This document shows, in pieces, positions 26,731-35,939 of a stretch of DNA of 64,000 nucleotides. The position numbers and the translations under genes were made by a program. The notes beneath the pieces are model-generated. The model was not told the origin of the DNA. It made no database searches and saw only the letters and a list, made by a program, of their open reading frames with translations. The stretch spans positions 1 through 64,000 of the forward strand of contig JAJCZO010000273.1 of assembly GCA_029262355.1 (NCBI GenBank), read 5' to 3'. Origin of the DNA: Deltaproteobacteria bacterium (lineage in GTDB: Bacteria > Desulfobacterota > Binatia > UBA12015). Within the stretch, counting starts at the first letter, position 1. Each line of letters starts with the position of its first letter.

Positions 26731-28125
26731 TCAGCGTCCGGCGAGCTCTGGCAGTCGACGCGTTCGCCGGGCCCAGGCCGCAACGAGCGCGAACGCCGCG
26801 AACACGAGCCCGCTGGTCAAGCCGACCCACAGGCCGTCGACACCGAAGTCCAGCGTAAAGCACAAGACCCAGGCGAGCGGCAAGCCGATGACCCAGTATG
26901 CGACGATCGACGTGAGCATCGAAGTTCGCGTGTCGCCCGACCCACGCAAGACTCCGGTGGCCACGACCTGAACGCCGTCGAACAGCTGGAACGCCGCGGC
27001 GATCCGCAGCAATCCGACTCCCACCGCAATGACCGCGGCCTCGTCGGTGAACACGGCCAGGATCGCGCGAGGCACGGCGAGGAATGAGATCGCGGATACC
27101 GACATGATCGCGCCGCCCACAAAGAGTGCGGCCCATCCGGCGGCCCTCGCTGCGGCGGGGTCGGCGGCTCCGAGCGACTGTCCTACCCGCACCGCGCCGG
27201 CCGACGAGATGGCGAGCGGAACCATGAACGCGAAGGCAGCTCCCCCGAGCGCGATCTGGTGCGCAGCGAGCGCGATCGGATCGAGTCGGGCGGCGAGCAG
27301 CGTCGCGGCGGTGAAGACCCCCCCCTCGAGCGTGAGTTGCAGAGCAGCAGGAATCCCGAGGCGGACGATGCGCCGGAGCAGCACCACGTCGGGAGTCCAC
27401 GAGACGAAGACGAGCCCCGACCCGCTGCGGCGCGCGCGCATCCAGGTGAAGCCCGCGAGCACCACGATCATGAACACGCGCGAGATCGTGGTCGCCCACG
27501 CGGAACCGACCGCACCCAACGCAGGCGCCCCGAGGTGCCCGAAGATCAGGACCCAGTTCGCGAAAGCATTCACCACGTTCGCGATGAGCACCACGACCAT
27601 CACGGGGCGAACGACGCCCATCGCCTGCAGGTAACGGCGCACGGCTGCGAACAACAGCAGCGGGATGATCCCCCACGTGACGACGTCCAGGTACCCCGTG
27701 GCCTCGGGCAAGACCGCCGCATCGATGCCCAGCAGCGCGAGGTGGCGGTTGCCCCACCACAAGAACGCCATCAGTGCGGCCCCCAGTGCGGAGGCCAAGA
27801 AGACGCCCTGCACGAGCCCGCGGTGGGCCTCCTCTCGTCGCCCCGCTCCCCAAGCCTGCGACACCAGAGGATCGAGGCCCAGAAGCACTCCCATCCCGAA
27901 CATCGCCGCGACGAAATAGGTGTGCGAGCCGACCGAAACGGCGCCGATCGCCTCGGGGCTCACCCGACCAACCATCGCCGTGTCGACGAGCCCCATCGCC
28001 ATCCACCCGAGCTCCGCGACGATCACCGGTCCGGCGAGTGCGAGCAGCGGTCGAAGCTCAGCCCGGAGGCGCGCCACCGTCAGGCGTGACACGACTCGTC
28101 CGGGAGCGGGACTCGGATTCGACAC
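26731..28125 (-). CDS. MATE-family efflux transporter
   Basis: The 464-residue protein has twelve hydrophobic segments and the MATE signature region near the N-terminus (WMAMGLVDTAMVGRVSPEAIG and LDPLVSQAWGAGRREEAHRG). The family extrudes cationic drugs or metabolites in exchange for Na+ or H+. The length is normal. The substrate cannot be inferred. The neighbouring SDR is on the same strand, but no functional link is clear. Confidence 0.9.
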   Translation of the reverse strand: MSNPSPAPGRVVSRLTVARLRAELRPLLALAGPVIVAELGWMAMGLVDTAMVGRVSPEAIGAVSVGSHTYFVAAMFGMGVLLGLDPLVSQAWGAGRREEAHRGLVQGVFLASALGAALMAFLWWGNRHLALLGIDAAVLPEATGYLDVVTWGIIPLLLFAAVRRYLQAMGVVRPVMVVVLIANVVNAFANWVLIFGHLGAPALGAVGSAWATTISRVFMIVVLAGFTWMRARRSGSGLVFVSWTPDVVLLRRIVRLGIPAALQLTLEGGVFTAATLLAARLDPIALAAHQIALGGAAFAFMVPLAISSAGAVRVGQSLGAADPAAARAAGWAALFVGGAIMSVSAISFLAVPRAILAVFTDEAAVIAVGVGLLRIAAAFQLFDGVQVVATGVLRGSGDTRTSMLTSIVAYWVIGLPLAWVLCFTLDFGVDGLWVGLTSGLVFAAFALVAAWARRTRRLPELAGR

Positions 28126-28333
28126 GGTGCAGTCTAGTGTACCGTCAGCGATAGAGCGTCAATGGATGGCGTCGATCTTCGCTCGTTCACCAGGCAACGT
28201 CGACCCAGAGATATCGACAACCTTCGCAAGCAGACGAGAGACAGCGACGAGTGTCGAGGGGCAGCACGGCGGTGATTCTCGCTCGCTGATGGTGCACTGG
28301 GCCGCAGGCACGACGGTCCACCAACGTGGAATG

Positions 28334-28879
28334 TCAGAAGCTCGAGCCGGGCCCTTTCAAGAACTCGATCTCGTCTGCCGTGCACTCACGATCCAGTACG
28401 TCGTTGCGATGAGGGAACCTTCCGAAACGCTCGATGATCACCTTGTGCTTCTCCGCCCACTCGGGCCCCGGCATGCCCGGCTGGGCGAACAACTCGCACG
28501 CGCGCGCCTGATCCTCGAGACTCTCGGAATGCACGAAGGGCATGTACAGAAACTGTCGCTGCTTCGCGTCGAGCGACTGATCGAAACCCGCGTCGATCGC
28601 GCGCCTCGACACCAGCACCGCAAGCTCGTCCGTAGAGAAGGACCGCCGGTCGCCCCTGAACATGTTGCGCGGAAACTGGTCGAGGACGATCACCAGCGCC
28701 ACGGCAGCCTCGGGCCCCGCTTCCCACTGCGCACAGCCGCCACCTTGCGCGGCCTCCCACAGCAAACCGAAGTCCTTGCGAAGCTTCTCGTCGAAGGCGG
28801 CATCCTGCTTGAACCAGAAGGGGCGCGTACGGTCGGAGAACCAGAATTCGAGAACGTCCTCAGGGCCTTTCGCCGGCAT
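28334..28879 (-). CDS. DUF924 family protein
   Basis: The 181-residue protein matches DUF924 in length and pattern: PEDVLEFWFSD at the start, then VLDQFPRNMFRGDRRSFSTD in the middle and LYMPFVHSESLEDQ later. The family is all-helical and TPR-like, with no known biochemical role. The ATG at 28879 directly abuts GGAGG, closer than the usual spacing, but no other start is in frame nearby. Both neighbours are unrelated. Confidence 0.85.
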   Translation of the reverse strand: MPAKGPEDVLEFWFSDRTRPFWFKQDAAFDEKLRKDFGLLWEAAQGGGCAQWEAGPEAAVALVIVLDQFPRNMFRGDRRSFSTDELAVLVSRRAIDAGFDQSLDAKQRQFLYMPFVHSESLEDQARACELFAQPGMPGPEWAEKHKVIIERFGRFPHRNDVLDRECTADEIEFLKGPGSSF

Positions 28880-29023
28880 CCTCCCTTCGTCGCCCGTGGG
28901 ACACGGGGCGTCAAGCCCACACGAGGGAGTCGAACGAGTGTTCCAGATTCGTCGAGCTCGGCAGTGGAATGTTGCTGCCGCTCCGGACACGGCGGTGATA
29001 GCTTCCGCCATAGGAGGACCCCC

Positions 29024-29122
29024 ATGAAACTACGCAGTCCGCTCACGCTCGCGACGGCCCCCGCCGCCGGCCTACTGCTCGGCGCCGCAGCCGCGGAGAC
29101 CGACGAACGCGGTCGTGCTTGA
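29024..29122 (+). pseudogene. Orphan signal-peptide-like frame (32 residues), probable gene remnant
   Basis: A strong ribosome site (AGGAGG) precedes an ATG opening a 32-residue frame. It starts MKLRSPLTLATAPAAGLLLG and ends AAAAETDERGRA. This is an almost perfect signal peptide with nothing behind it: a stop follows at once. Either it is the start of a gene whose body was deleted, or a real tiny exported peptide. A second orphan signal peptide lies at 38625-38738. Confidence 0.35.
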
Positions 29123-29140
29123 TCGACTGGGGATCCGGCC

Positions 29141-29569
29141 GTGAGTCCCGGACTCGGTGCCGCCATCACCGGACTCGCTTGGGCGTCGGGCCTGGGCCTG
29201 CCGCTGTTGATGCTCGCGCTTCTGCTGGCGTTCGGCGAGGATGAGCCCAACGGCCAGCTGATTGGGCTCGCGGTGTTCGGAATCCTCGTGGGCGGCATCA
29301 TGGCCTTCCAAGCCGCGACCCGTATCCGCGCGCTCGTGAACGATACCCGCGCCGAAGTATTGGCCCGTTTGCGCCATGCCCGCTCGCCCGACGAAGCTCG
29401 GCAGGCGGTACGCGTCGCCGCAGTATTCGCAGGCGACCCGACCTACTCGGATCAGGCCGACAATCTTTCAGACGAAGACATCCTCGCTCTGTGCGAAGAG
29501 ATCGTCGACAAGAACGACGTGGTCTCCGAGTTCGGCCCCTACTCCCGAACCCCACCGACCTCGCACTGA
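29141..29569 (+). CDS. Membrane protein of unknown function
   Basis: The 142-residue protein (GTG start) has two hydrophobic helices (about 8-32 and 38-60), then a soluble, acidic helical region containing AEVLARLRHARSPDEARQAV. I do not recognise a family. The first helix pair and short tail suggest an integral inner-membrane protein with its C-terminus in the cytoplasm. It follows the orphan signal peptide by 18 bp and converges on the NnrU gene. Confidence 0.6.
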   Translation: MSPGLGAAITGLAWASGLGLPLLMLALLLAFGEDEPNGQLIGLAVFGILVGGIMAFQAATRIRALVNDTRAEVLARLRHARSPDEARQAVRVAAVFAGDPTYSDQADNLSDEDILALCEEIVDKNDVVSEFGPYSRTPPTSH

Positions 29570-29623
29570 TCTAGAACGCCCCTCACTACGAGTCCGATTC
29601 CAGTGCACCGCCGTTGGACGCGG

Positions 29624-30307
29624 CTAGAACTGCATCGGATTCACGCCGAACAGCCAGGCGTGCGCAGCCAGGAGTGACGCGTAGACCACGCACGCCGCAG
29701 CAGGTCGCCAGACGCCGATCTCCGACAGCACCAGACGATTCCGTCCCTGCAGGATCGCGGCGAACGGCAACACCGACGTCGCTCGAGCGAAAGGCTCCCA
29801 ACGCGCGCCGAATCGAAGCTGCCGCTTGCGGTCGATCAGCCCCGGTCCGACGACTCCAAGGACCAGCATCGCACCGAAGAGAATCGTTCCGGCGGCGTCT
29901 CCCGAAGCGACGAGGTGCGTGAGCCCCCAGAGCGCGACGCCCATCAAGAAGGGATGGCGGGTGATCCTCAGGATCCCGGTAGCGGGCTCGGCTCCGTCGA
30001 GAACCCCCTCGCCGCCGGTCGCCGTCGGGCTCGGCGTCGCGAGTCCGACCACGACGAGCAGGCCCGCAACGAGAACCAGCAACAGCGCTACGGGCCGGAA
30101 CCCTATGGGCGATGCCCACAACACGATCGCTGGCGCTGCCGCGTAGGAACGCGCGAGCCAGATGATTCCTATGAGGGACAGCACGGAGAACAGGCCCAGA
30201 AACCCCTGCTCGCCCGTGCGCCGCACGATGCGATCGCGCAAAGGGCTCCCCGACACGAAGATGTGGATCGCCAAGAAGTAAAGGGCCGCGAGCGCCAGTG
30301 ACGCCAT
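29624..30307 (-). CDS. NnrU-family membrane protein
   Basis: The 227-residue protein has about six membrane helices and the NnrU signature ILRITRHPFLMGVALWGLTH (about 115-134). NnrU is required for nitrate/nitrite respiration steps in some denitrifiers and is related to the isoprenylcysteine carboxyl methyltransferase fold; its reaction is not settled. No denitrification genes lie nearby, so it may serve another redox or lipid function here. Confidence 0.85.
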   Translation of the reverse strand: MASLALAALYFLAIHIFVSGSPLRDRIVRRTGEQGFLGLFSVLSLIGIIWLARSYAAAPAIVLWASPIGFRPVALLLVLVAGLLVVVGLATPSPTATGGEGVLDGAEPATGILRITRHPFLMGVALWGLTHLVASGDAAGTILFGAMLVLGVVGPGLIDRKRQLRFGARWEPFARATSVLPFAAILQGRNRLVLSEIGVWRPAAACVVYASLLAAHAWLFGVNPMQF

Positions 30308-30373
30308 GCGGCCCTTATACTACAGATTCGACGGACTCGTCAGCCCAGGGTAGCGACTGCACCCAGACAGGAG

Positions 30374-31885
30374 TCAGCTCGGCGTGAAGACTTGGAGCCC
30401 ATCTGCGACCGAGAGTGTCCCCTTGCGGCCGACGCCCTCCTTCGAGACGAGATCCTTCAAGAGACCCTTGTCCCCCGGGGCGTTCGCGACGAAGCGTCTC
30501 CCGTCGTCGCTCTTGCCGACGATGATCCCGCGCGCCGGGTCGCCCTCGCGATCGTACACCGCCGTGTAGGTCTCGATCGTCCCACCGCCGGTGCAGTCTT
30601 CGGACACGTCGAGCGGCGTGGTGGCCAGGCCTTCCGAGGCGCGCTGCTCGGGCATCTGCGCGGTGGGCAAAGCACCGGGCTTCGGCTCGCTCGACCACAC
30701 GCTCGCCGAATGCTTGGTCAGATACCAACCATTGCCGGTGACGAGCCCCTTCTTGCCGGGCGTCTCGCGCAGACGATCGGCCATCGTGGCAACCGAGTGC
30801 AACGTATAGCCGCTCGCCGGCCCACCGCCGTACGGCAGGCCACCGGTCACCGTGAATCCGCGGGGGTCGTCTTCGGAGATGTTCAGATTCTTCAGTGCCA
30901 TCTCGACCGCAATGGGAAAGCAGCTGTAGAAGTCGAAACGGTCGATGTCGTCGACGGTGACGCCGGCGTTGGCGAGTGCCGCGGTATGCGTGTCGAGCAT
31001 GGCCGGACACTCATCGAAGTTCGGACGCGAGGTCGGATACCAGGCCTCCTCCTGCGACTTGGCCCCACCCCACCAGTACAACCAACGGTCGGGCGAGATA
31101 CCAAGTGACTTCGCAGCCTCGACGGACATCAGAAAGTAGCCGGCTGCCTGGTCGGTGTTGAGAACCGCGTTCAAGTACTTGGTGTAGGGGAACGCGATCA
31201 TCCGGTTGGTCGGCGTCGCCGTGGTGAGTTCCTCCGAACTGCGAGCGGTCGGGAACCACGCATAGGGGTTCGCTGCGGCGACATCAGTGAACTTCGTGAA
31301 CAGGTCGCCCATCGACTTCTTGTGCGTCTCGAGGTCGAGGCCGCGCGAGGCACGCATGGCGTTTTCGAACATCGGGTAAATGTCCGGAGGCATGACCATA
31401 CCGTACTTACCCTCGAGGTCGGAGCTCCCGTTCTTGGGAACACCGATCATCTCGGGATCGCTCGTGCCGCCGACCGTCCAGTTCAGGTCGACTCCGGCGC
31501 TGCCGGCCTTCATCAACGTGCGCATGTTGTTCGCGCCGCAGATGTAGGAGACCCTCGTCTCACCCTTCGTGATTCGTTCGGCGATCAGGTTCGTGGCCGT
31601 CACGCCGATCTGGCCGCCCATCTCCGAGGTGTAGGTCTTGGTGGGTGTCGAGCAGAGCTTCTCCGCAACGACCTCTGCGGCGTTCCTGGCCTGCCATCCA
31701 GCGACGTTCAGAACGGCACACGTGTCGATCGAGCGCAGCAGAGCGTCGCTGGCGCCGGCATCCTCCGCCGCCGCTTTCGCACACTTCTCGAGCATCAAAA
31801 GCGGCTCGGTGGCCTCTCTCGGGTCTACGTTGCGCTCCACGAGCTGTCCGGTGCCAACCAGAACGGGTGTACGATCGTCACTCAC
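30374..31885 (-). CDS. Acetyl-CoA acetyltransferase (thiolase-like protein type 1)
   Basis: The 503-residue protein begins at GTG 31885, which AAGGAG precedes at nine bases; the frame extends six codons further without such a site. The N-terminal half has the thiolase fold (MSDDRTPVLVGTGQLVER, then TYTSEMGGQIGVTATNLIAE). The last 80 residues, with VYDREGDPARGIIVGKSDDG, match the extra C-terminal domain of type 1 thiolase-like proteins known from mycobacteria. The usual active-site cysteine motif is not obvious, so acyl transfer is not assured. A run of ten C (31904-31913, read on this strand) lies 18 bp upstream. Confidence 0.85.
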   Translation of the reverse strand: MSDDRTPVLVGTGQLVERNVDPREATEPLLMLEKCAKAAAEDAGASDALLRSIDTCAVLNVAGWQARNAAEVVAEKLCSTPTKTYTSEMGGQIGVTATNLIAERITKGETRVSYICGANNMRTLMKAGSAGVDLNWTVGGTSDPEMIGVPKNGSSDLEGKYGMVMPPDIYPMFENAMRASRGLDLETHKKSMGDLFTKFTDVAAANPYAWFPTARSSEELTTATPTNRMIAFPYTKYLNAVLNTDQAAGYFLMSVEAAKSLGISPDRWLYWWGGAKSQEEAWYPTSRPNFDECPAMLDTHTAALANAGVTVDDIDRFDFYSCFPIAVEMALKNLNISEDDPRGFTVTGGLPYGGGPASGYTLHSVATMADRLRETPGKKGLVTGNGWYLTKHSASVWSSEPKPGALPTAQMPEQRASEGLATTPLDVSEDCTGGGTIETYTAVYDREGDPARGIIVGKSDDGRRFVANAPGDKGLLKDLVSKEGVGRKGTLSVADGLQVFTPS

Positions 31886-31903
31886 GTCGAAATCTCCTTG
31901 CAA

Positions 31904-31913
31904 GGGGGGGGGG
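31904..31913. repeat. Homopolymer tract of ten G/C
   Basis: Ten G on the plus strand (C on the minus strand) lie 18 bp before the start of the thiolase-like gene. Tracts of this length can slip during replication and change promoter spacing. No second copy is seen. Confidence 0.7.
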
Positions 31914-32082
31914 CCGTGCCCGAATCCTGATTCCTAACCATTAGAGGAGATTCCTGCAGCCCCCGCGATCAGAGCGGGCGGTTGATTTGGGCGGCTTCAG
32001 ACTCTACGCGCCCGGGGGAACGAAGCGCCAGCGCCGGGAAGTGGCCTAGACCGACGGCGGCATCAACCGTTACAGTCCACGC

Positions 32083-33009
32083 GTGCGAGAGAACGTCGAA
32101 TGGCTCGTGGCGCGGGCCGCCTTTCCGCTCTCCGTGATCGCGGCACTCTGGAGTGCGATCCTCCTGATGGATCGCGGCGGCCTACCCGACGCGGTCGCCG
32201 GGCAGGTGATCTTCGTAGCGTACGTCTTCATCGCCATCCTCGAACGCCTCGTCCCCCTTCACCCGGAATGGCAACGCGACAAGGGAGACCGAAAGGCCGA
32301 CATCGGCCTCGGTGTCACGAACGCGGTGGCGAACGGCGTCGCACAACCGCTCACCTTCGCGGCGTCGGTCGCCGTCGCCGGGTGGATCTCGGCGCGATAC
32401 GGAGCAACGCTGTGGCCCACGCAGTGGCCCTTGGTCCTGCAACTGATCCCGGCCCTCATCCTCGCCGAGCTCGTCGAATACACCTGGCACCGCAGCATGC
32501 ACGAGATCCCGTGGCTCTGGCGACTCCATGCGCCACATCACAGCGCGAACCGCCTGTACTGGTTCAACGCGCTGCGCTTCCATCCGATCGACATTCTCGT
32601 CGCCGGCCCCGGCAAGCTAATCCCGATCGGGATTCTTGGCGCGGACGCCCCCGTCCTCGCTCTGGTCGGCGTGTTCTCCGCAGTCCACGGCGTCTATCAG
32701 CACGCGAACATCCCGTGCCGGCTGGGGCCGCTCAACTGGGTCTTCAGCATGGCCGAGCTCCATCGGTGGCATCACTCGCCCAACATGGAAGAGGCGAACC
32801 ACAACTACGGCGGCAACCTGATCTTCTGGGACATCGTGTTCGGGACGCGCTTCCTACCAAAGGATCGCCAGCCTCCGGTCCAGATCGGCATCGGCGACAT
32901 GCCGAGCTTCCCTCAGGGCTACGGAGCGCTGATGCTGTCTCCGTTTCGCTGGGATAAGGTCGTGGCGGAATCCCAGCCGAAAGCGTCGGCGGCCACGTCC
33001 CACAACTGA
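32083..33009 (+). CDS. Sterol desaturase / fatty-acid hydroxylase family protein
   Basis: The 308-residue membrane protein (GTG start) belongs to the di-iron hydroxylase family. It has several membrane helices and the histidine boxes HRSMH (in WHRSMHEIPWLWRLHAPHHS) and HRWHHSPNMEEANHNYGG, with eight histidines for two irons. Members hydroxylate or desaturate sterols, carotenoids or fatty acyl chains. The gene precedes a thioesterase by 49 bp on the same strand, which fits lipid metabolism. Which lipid is used cannot be told. Confidence 0.88.
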   Translation: MRENVEWLVARAAFPLSVIAALWSAILLMDRGGLPDAVAGQVIFVAYVFIAILERLVPLHPEWQRDKGDRKADIGLGVTNAVANGVAQPLTFAASVAVAGWISARYGATLWPTQWPLVLQLIPALILAELVEYTWHRSMHEIPWLWRLHAPHHSANRLYWFNALRFHPIDILVAGPGKLIPIGILGADAPVLALVGVFSAVHGVYQHANIPCRLGPLNWVFSMAELHRWHHSPNMEEANHNYGGNLIFWDIVFGTRFLPKDRQPPVQIGIGDMPSFPQGYGALMLSPFRWDKVVAESQPKASAATSHN

Positions 33010-33058
33010 GGAAACGAGGCGCCTTCCGAACGCTGGCCCCCCGCCGCTGATCGCGAGT

Positions 33059-33895
33059 ATGCTCATACCGATGAGCGCCCCCGCTCCGACTGGGTTCGCC
33101 GAGTTCTTCCAGCTGGCCGAGACCGGCTCAGGCCTCTTCACCGCCCGCCTCGAGGACCACGGCGGCCTCGCGTTCGGCGGCGAGACGTTCGGGCTCGCAA
33201 CTCTCGCCGCTGCGCGCACCTGTGCAGATCGGCCAGTGCACTCGCTCCACATGCACTACATGCGCCCGGTCCCGTCCTCGGTTCCGGTCGAGTTCGTCGT
33301 CGAGCGTACGCGCGACGGCCGACGGATCGCCCACCGCAGAGTCGAGGTTCGGCGCGAGGGCCGGCTCCTCGCCCAGCTCGTCGCGAGCTTCGCTACGCCA
33401 AGCGAGGGTCCCGACTTCGAGACGGCGGCGTTCGATCCGCCTGTGGTGCCCGAGACACTCCGCTCCGAGGCCGAGCTCGCCCGCGAAGAAGGTTGGGAGA
33501 ACTGGGAGCCCGGGGCCATCGAGTGGCGCTGGCCAGAGCGCCCGTGGGATGTTCCCGCGGGTACGCCGTCGCAGTACCAGGGTTGGGCGCGTCCGACGAC
33601 GCCATTGCGTGACGACAAAGGCCTACGGGGCGCGGCACTCGCGTTCCTGAGCGACTACCATTCGCACCTGCCGGTCGCGCGCGTACTCGGAAGGGGGTTT
33701 GAACCCGTCGGTTTCTCGAGCCTCGACATCGTCGTTTGGCTTCACCGCGACCTGCCATGGGAGGACTTCTGGCTGGCAACGAGCGTGGCGGACATCGCCC
33801 ACGGTGGCCGCGCCCTGACCAGGCGCCACGTTCACGACCGGGACGGTCGACTCGTCGCAACGATGATGCAAGAAGCCCTGATCCCTCCCGAGTGA
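33059..33895 (+). CDS. Acyl-CoA thioesterase, TesB-like double hot-dog
   Basis: The 278-residue protein shows the double hot-dog plan of TesB/acyl-CoA thioesterase II-like enzymes. The first half contains GGLAFGGETFGLATLAAART and HSLHMHYMRPVPSSVPVEF, the second DIVVWLHRDLPWEDFWLATS. Expected function: hydrolysis of acyl-CoA to free acid and CoA. The start could equally be the ATG four codons later (33071); neither has a clear ribosome site. It lies 49 bp after the sterol-desaturase-family gene, and the two may form a small lipid operon. Confidence 0.85.
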   Translation: MLIPMSAPAPTGFAEFFQLAETGSGLFTARLEDHGGLAFGGETFGLATLAAARTCADRPVHSLHMHYMRPVPSSVPVEFVVERTRDGRRIAHRRVEVRREGRLLAQLVASFATPSEGPDFETAAFDPPVVPETLRSEAELAREEGWENWEPGAIEWRWPERPWDVPAGTPSQYQGWARPTTPLRDDKGLRGAALAFLSDYHSHLPVARVLGRGFEPVGFSSLDIVVWLHRDLPWEDFWLATSVADIAHGGRALTRRHVHDRDGRLVATMMQEALIPPE

Positions 33896-33955
33896 GTGCG
33901 TGAGTGCGGTCCTCCGACCGAGCCCCTGTGCGGAGGAATCCGGTGGGAGGCGCGA

Positions 33956-34519
33956 TCAGCTTGCGGCGGCCCGTCGCCGCACCATCAGCCGGCGAGCAGC
34001 AAAGACGCCGCCCCCGATCACCAGGACAAGTGCGACGACCGGGAGGAACAGCGCCAGCACGACCACGAGGACGGCAGTGCCGGACTCGAGCAAACTGACG
34101 ATCGGATTCGCGAGGCCGCCGGTGCCAACGGTCGAGCCCAGGCGCGCAAGAGCGGTCGCACCCTGAAAGACTCCGGCGATCCCGCCACCGGCAACCAGCG
34201 CCAGGCCCCAGCGCAGGCTCGGATCCAGGGCGGAGATGGTCGATGCGCTCAGGAGGACCCCGGCAATCACCGCAGCGGGCGACGCGACCGAATCGAGTAC
34301 GTTGTCGACCCACGGGACTTGATAGGCCAACAGCTCTACAACCGTCGCGACCGCAAAGGCGACCAGTGCCGGGTCCGACGTGATCCAATGAAAGTCCGGC
34401 GCCAGCGACACCAGGCCCGACCGAGCCGCGAGACTCACGGCAAGAAAGGGCACAAAGACCCGAAAACCGCATGCGGCCGCGAGCCCTACTCCGAGACACA
34501 CGCCGAGGAAGGGCTCCAT
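33956..34519 (-). CDS. DUF4126 family membrane protein
   Basis: The 187-residue protein has about five membrane helices and the DUF4126 start FLGVCLGVGLAAACGFRVFV. The internal VVELLAYQVPWVDNVLDSVA stretch is typical. It is an inner-membrane protein of unknown function. It lies 2 bp after the neighbouring desaturase-family gene on the same strand, so the two are probably co-transcribed. Confidence 0.85.
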   Translation of the reverse strand: MEPFLGVCLGVGLAAACGFRVFVPFLAVSLAARSGLVSLAPDFHWITSDPALVAFAVATVVELLAYQVPWVDNVLDSVASPAAVIAGVLLSASTISALDPSLRWGLALVAGGGIAGVFQGATALARLGSTVGTGGLANPIVSLLESGTAVLVVVLALFLPVVALVLVIGGGVFAARRLMVRRRAAAS

Positions 34520-34521
34520 CG

Positions 34522-35088
34522 TCAGCCCCCGCCCCGCCGAGCCGTGCGCATACGCTCCACCGCGAAGCGCGGGTTCCAGATCAGACGAAGATTGCTCGGC
34601 CCTTCGATCCGAGGGCGGTCGGCGACGTGCGCATAGTCTTCTTCCCAGGAGCTGGGCAGCGTCCGGAAAACCCGATCCCAAATGCGCGTCGTGACTCCAC
34701 AGTACGCATTGGGATCTCGGAAGTGGTGCGCAAGATGGTGACTGCGAAGCATCCGTTCACGGGCAGTGCGCGGCTCTCGAAAGTGAATCCGCCAATGGAA
34801 GTACTCGTAACGCGCAAAGCCGAGCAGCAACCCCAGGATGAGCGCGAGCCCCGCGACCGGTCCGATCGCGAACGCGAGAAACCCGTACGCGAGCGACGTC
34901 ACGGGAATCCATGCGAGCGGCGCGGTAAAAACGGCCCGCGGCTCGCGGTGATGCATCCAGTGAAGCGGCGATACGAAGGTATCGAAGCGGTGCGACAACA
35001 GCCCGTGAATTCCGTATTCCACGAAGCTCCACGTGGCGAAGCCTACGCCGAACAGCAACACCAGGCCGATGATCGCTCCGAGTTCCAC
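34522..35088 (-). CDS. Sterol desaturase-family (fatty-acid hydroxylase) protein, short form
   Basis: This is a second di-iron desaturase-family protein, only 188 residues. Histidine boxes are visible as HWMHHREPRAVF, HWRIHF and HHLAHHFRDPNAYCG. Short members of this family include carotenoid and fatty-acid 2-hydroxylases. The GTG at 35088 is used; no better start is seen. The next gene upstream on this strand is a HAD hydrolase 33 bp away, and DUF4126 follows, so all three may share a transcript. The substrate is unknown. Confidence 0.82.
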   Translation of the reverse strand: MELGAIIGLVLLFGVGFATWSFVEYGIHGLLSHRFDTFVSPLHWMHHREPRAVFTAPLAWIPVTSLAYGFLAFAIGPVAGLALILGLLLGFARYEYFHWRIHFREPRTARERMLRSHHLAHHFRDPNAYCGVTTRIWDRVFRTLPSSWEEDYAHVADRPRIEGPSNLRLIWNPRFAVERMRTARRGGG

Positions 35089-35121
35089 GTACGACAGGAT
35101 TCCCCACCGCGCCCCGTTCGG

Positions 35122-35865
35122 TCAACTCGACGGAGGAGAAGAGACCTGCGCGACGACCAAGATATCCGAGAGAGTCTCCACCGTGTGGGTCGGCTGCGGG
35201 CCGTCCACCGGAGCCTCCGGCATGCCCTCTTCCCGAAGGTAGATCGTCGTCATGCCGAGCAGGTTTGCGCCGGCGACGTCCGCCTCCAACGCATCGCCCA
35301 CGAACAACGAGTCCCATGGAGCGCAATCGGCCTTGTCGAGGGCCGTGCGAAAGATCTTCTCGTGCGGCTTGCACGAGCCGGCCTCCTCCGAGCTCGTCCA
35401 GGCGTGCAGAACGTCGTGAAGCCCGACGCGCTCGATCATCGGATGCAGGTAATCGTCATCGATGTTCGAGACGATGGCCACGTGGAGGCCGGCGTCGCGC
35501 AAGGTGCGTAGCGTATCGAAGCAGTCACTGCGCAGCTCGAAGTTCGCGATCACCCGGGCGCACTGCTGTTCGTGACACCAACGCAACAGATCGGCGCCGG
35601 GCTCCTCGCCCGTGATCTCGACTGCGAAGCGACGGTACGTGTCCTCGAACAGATCGCGGTGGAGGTAGAAGTTTCGCGACATGTGAGCCGCGTACGCGTC
35701 GCGACTCGCCGCGCGAAACGCATCACGTACGCGACCGGGCTCGGGAGAGGCGCCCAACTCGGCGAGAAGCGCGGTCAAGACATCTCGCAGCCCCAACCCC
35801 TTGCTCCGGTAGCTGTAGAGGGTTCCCCCGAAATCGAAGAAGACGGCCTTGTACGGGCTTTCCAT
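35122..35865 (-). CDS. HAD-superfamily hydrolase
   Basis: The 247-residue protein has motif I as FFDFGGTLYS, so the usual second Asp of DxDxT is Gly (Asp11 remains). Motif II is VSNIDDDY and the last motif GDALEADVAGANLLGM. A helical cap lies between motifs I and II. The motif I change recalls dehalogenase-type or atypical members that do not use the second Asp, so phosphatase activity is possible but not assured. The substrate is unknown. Confidence 0.82.
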   Translation of the reverse strand: MESPYKAVFFDFGGTLYSYRSKGLGLRDVLTALLAELGASPEPGRVRDAFRAASRDAYAAHMSRNFYLHRDLFEDTYRRFAVEITGEEPGADLLRWCHEQQCARVIANFELRSDCFDTLRTLRDAGLHVAIVSNIDDDYLHPMIERVGLHDVLHAWTSSEEAGSCKPHEKIFRTALDKADCAPWDSLFVGDALEADVAGANLLGMTTIYLREEGMPEAPVDGPQPTHTVETLSDILVVAQVSSPPSS

Positions 35866-35939
35866 GACTCGGCACGATAGCGGATACGGGCGAAGCCCGA
35901 GAGCCCCGGCGGCCGATCCCCGTGCGAGGCATTTCCGCC

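Noticed and set aside
26657-28006. Long minus-strand extension of the SDR through the MATE gene
   Set aside because: It overlaps the MATE gene in another frame and has unrelated composition.
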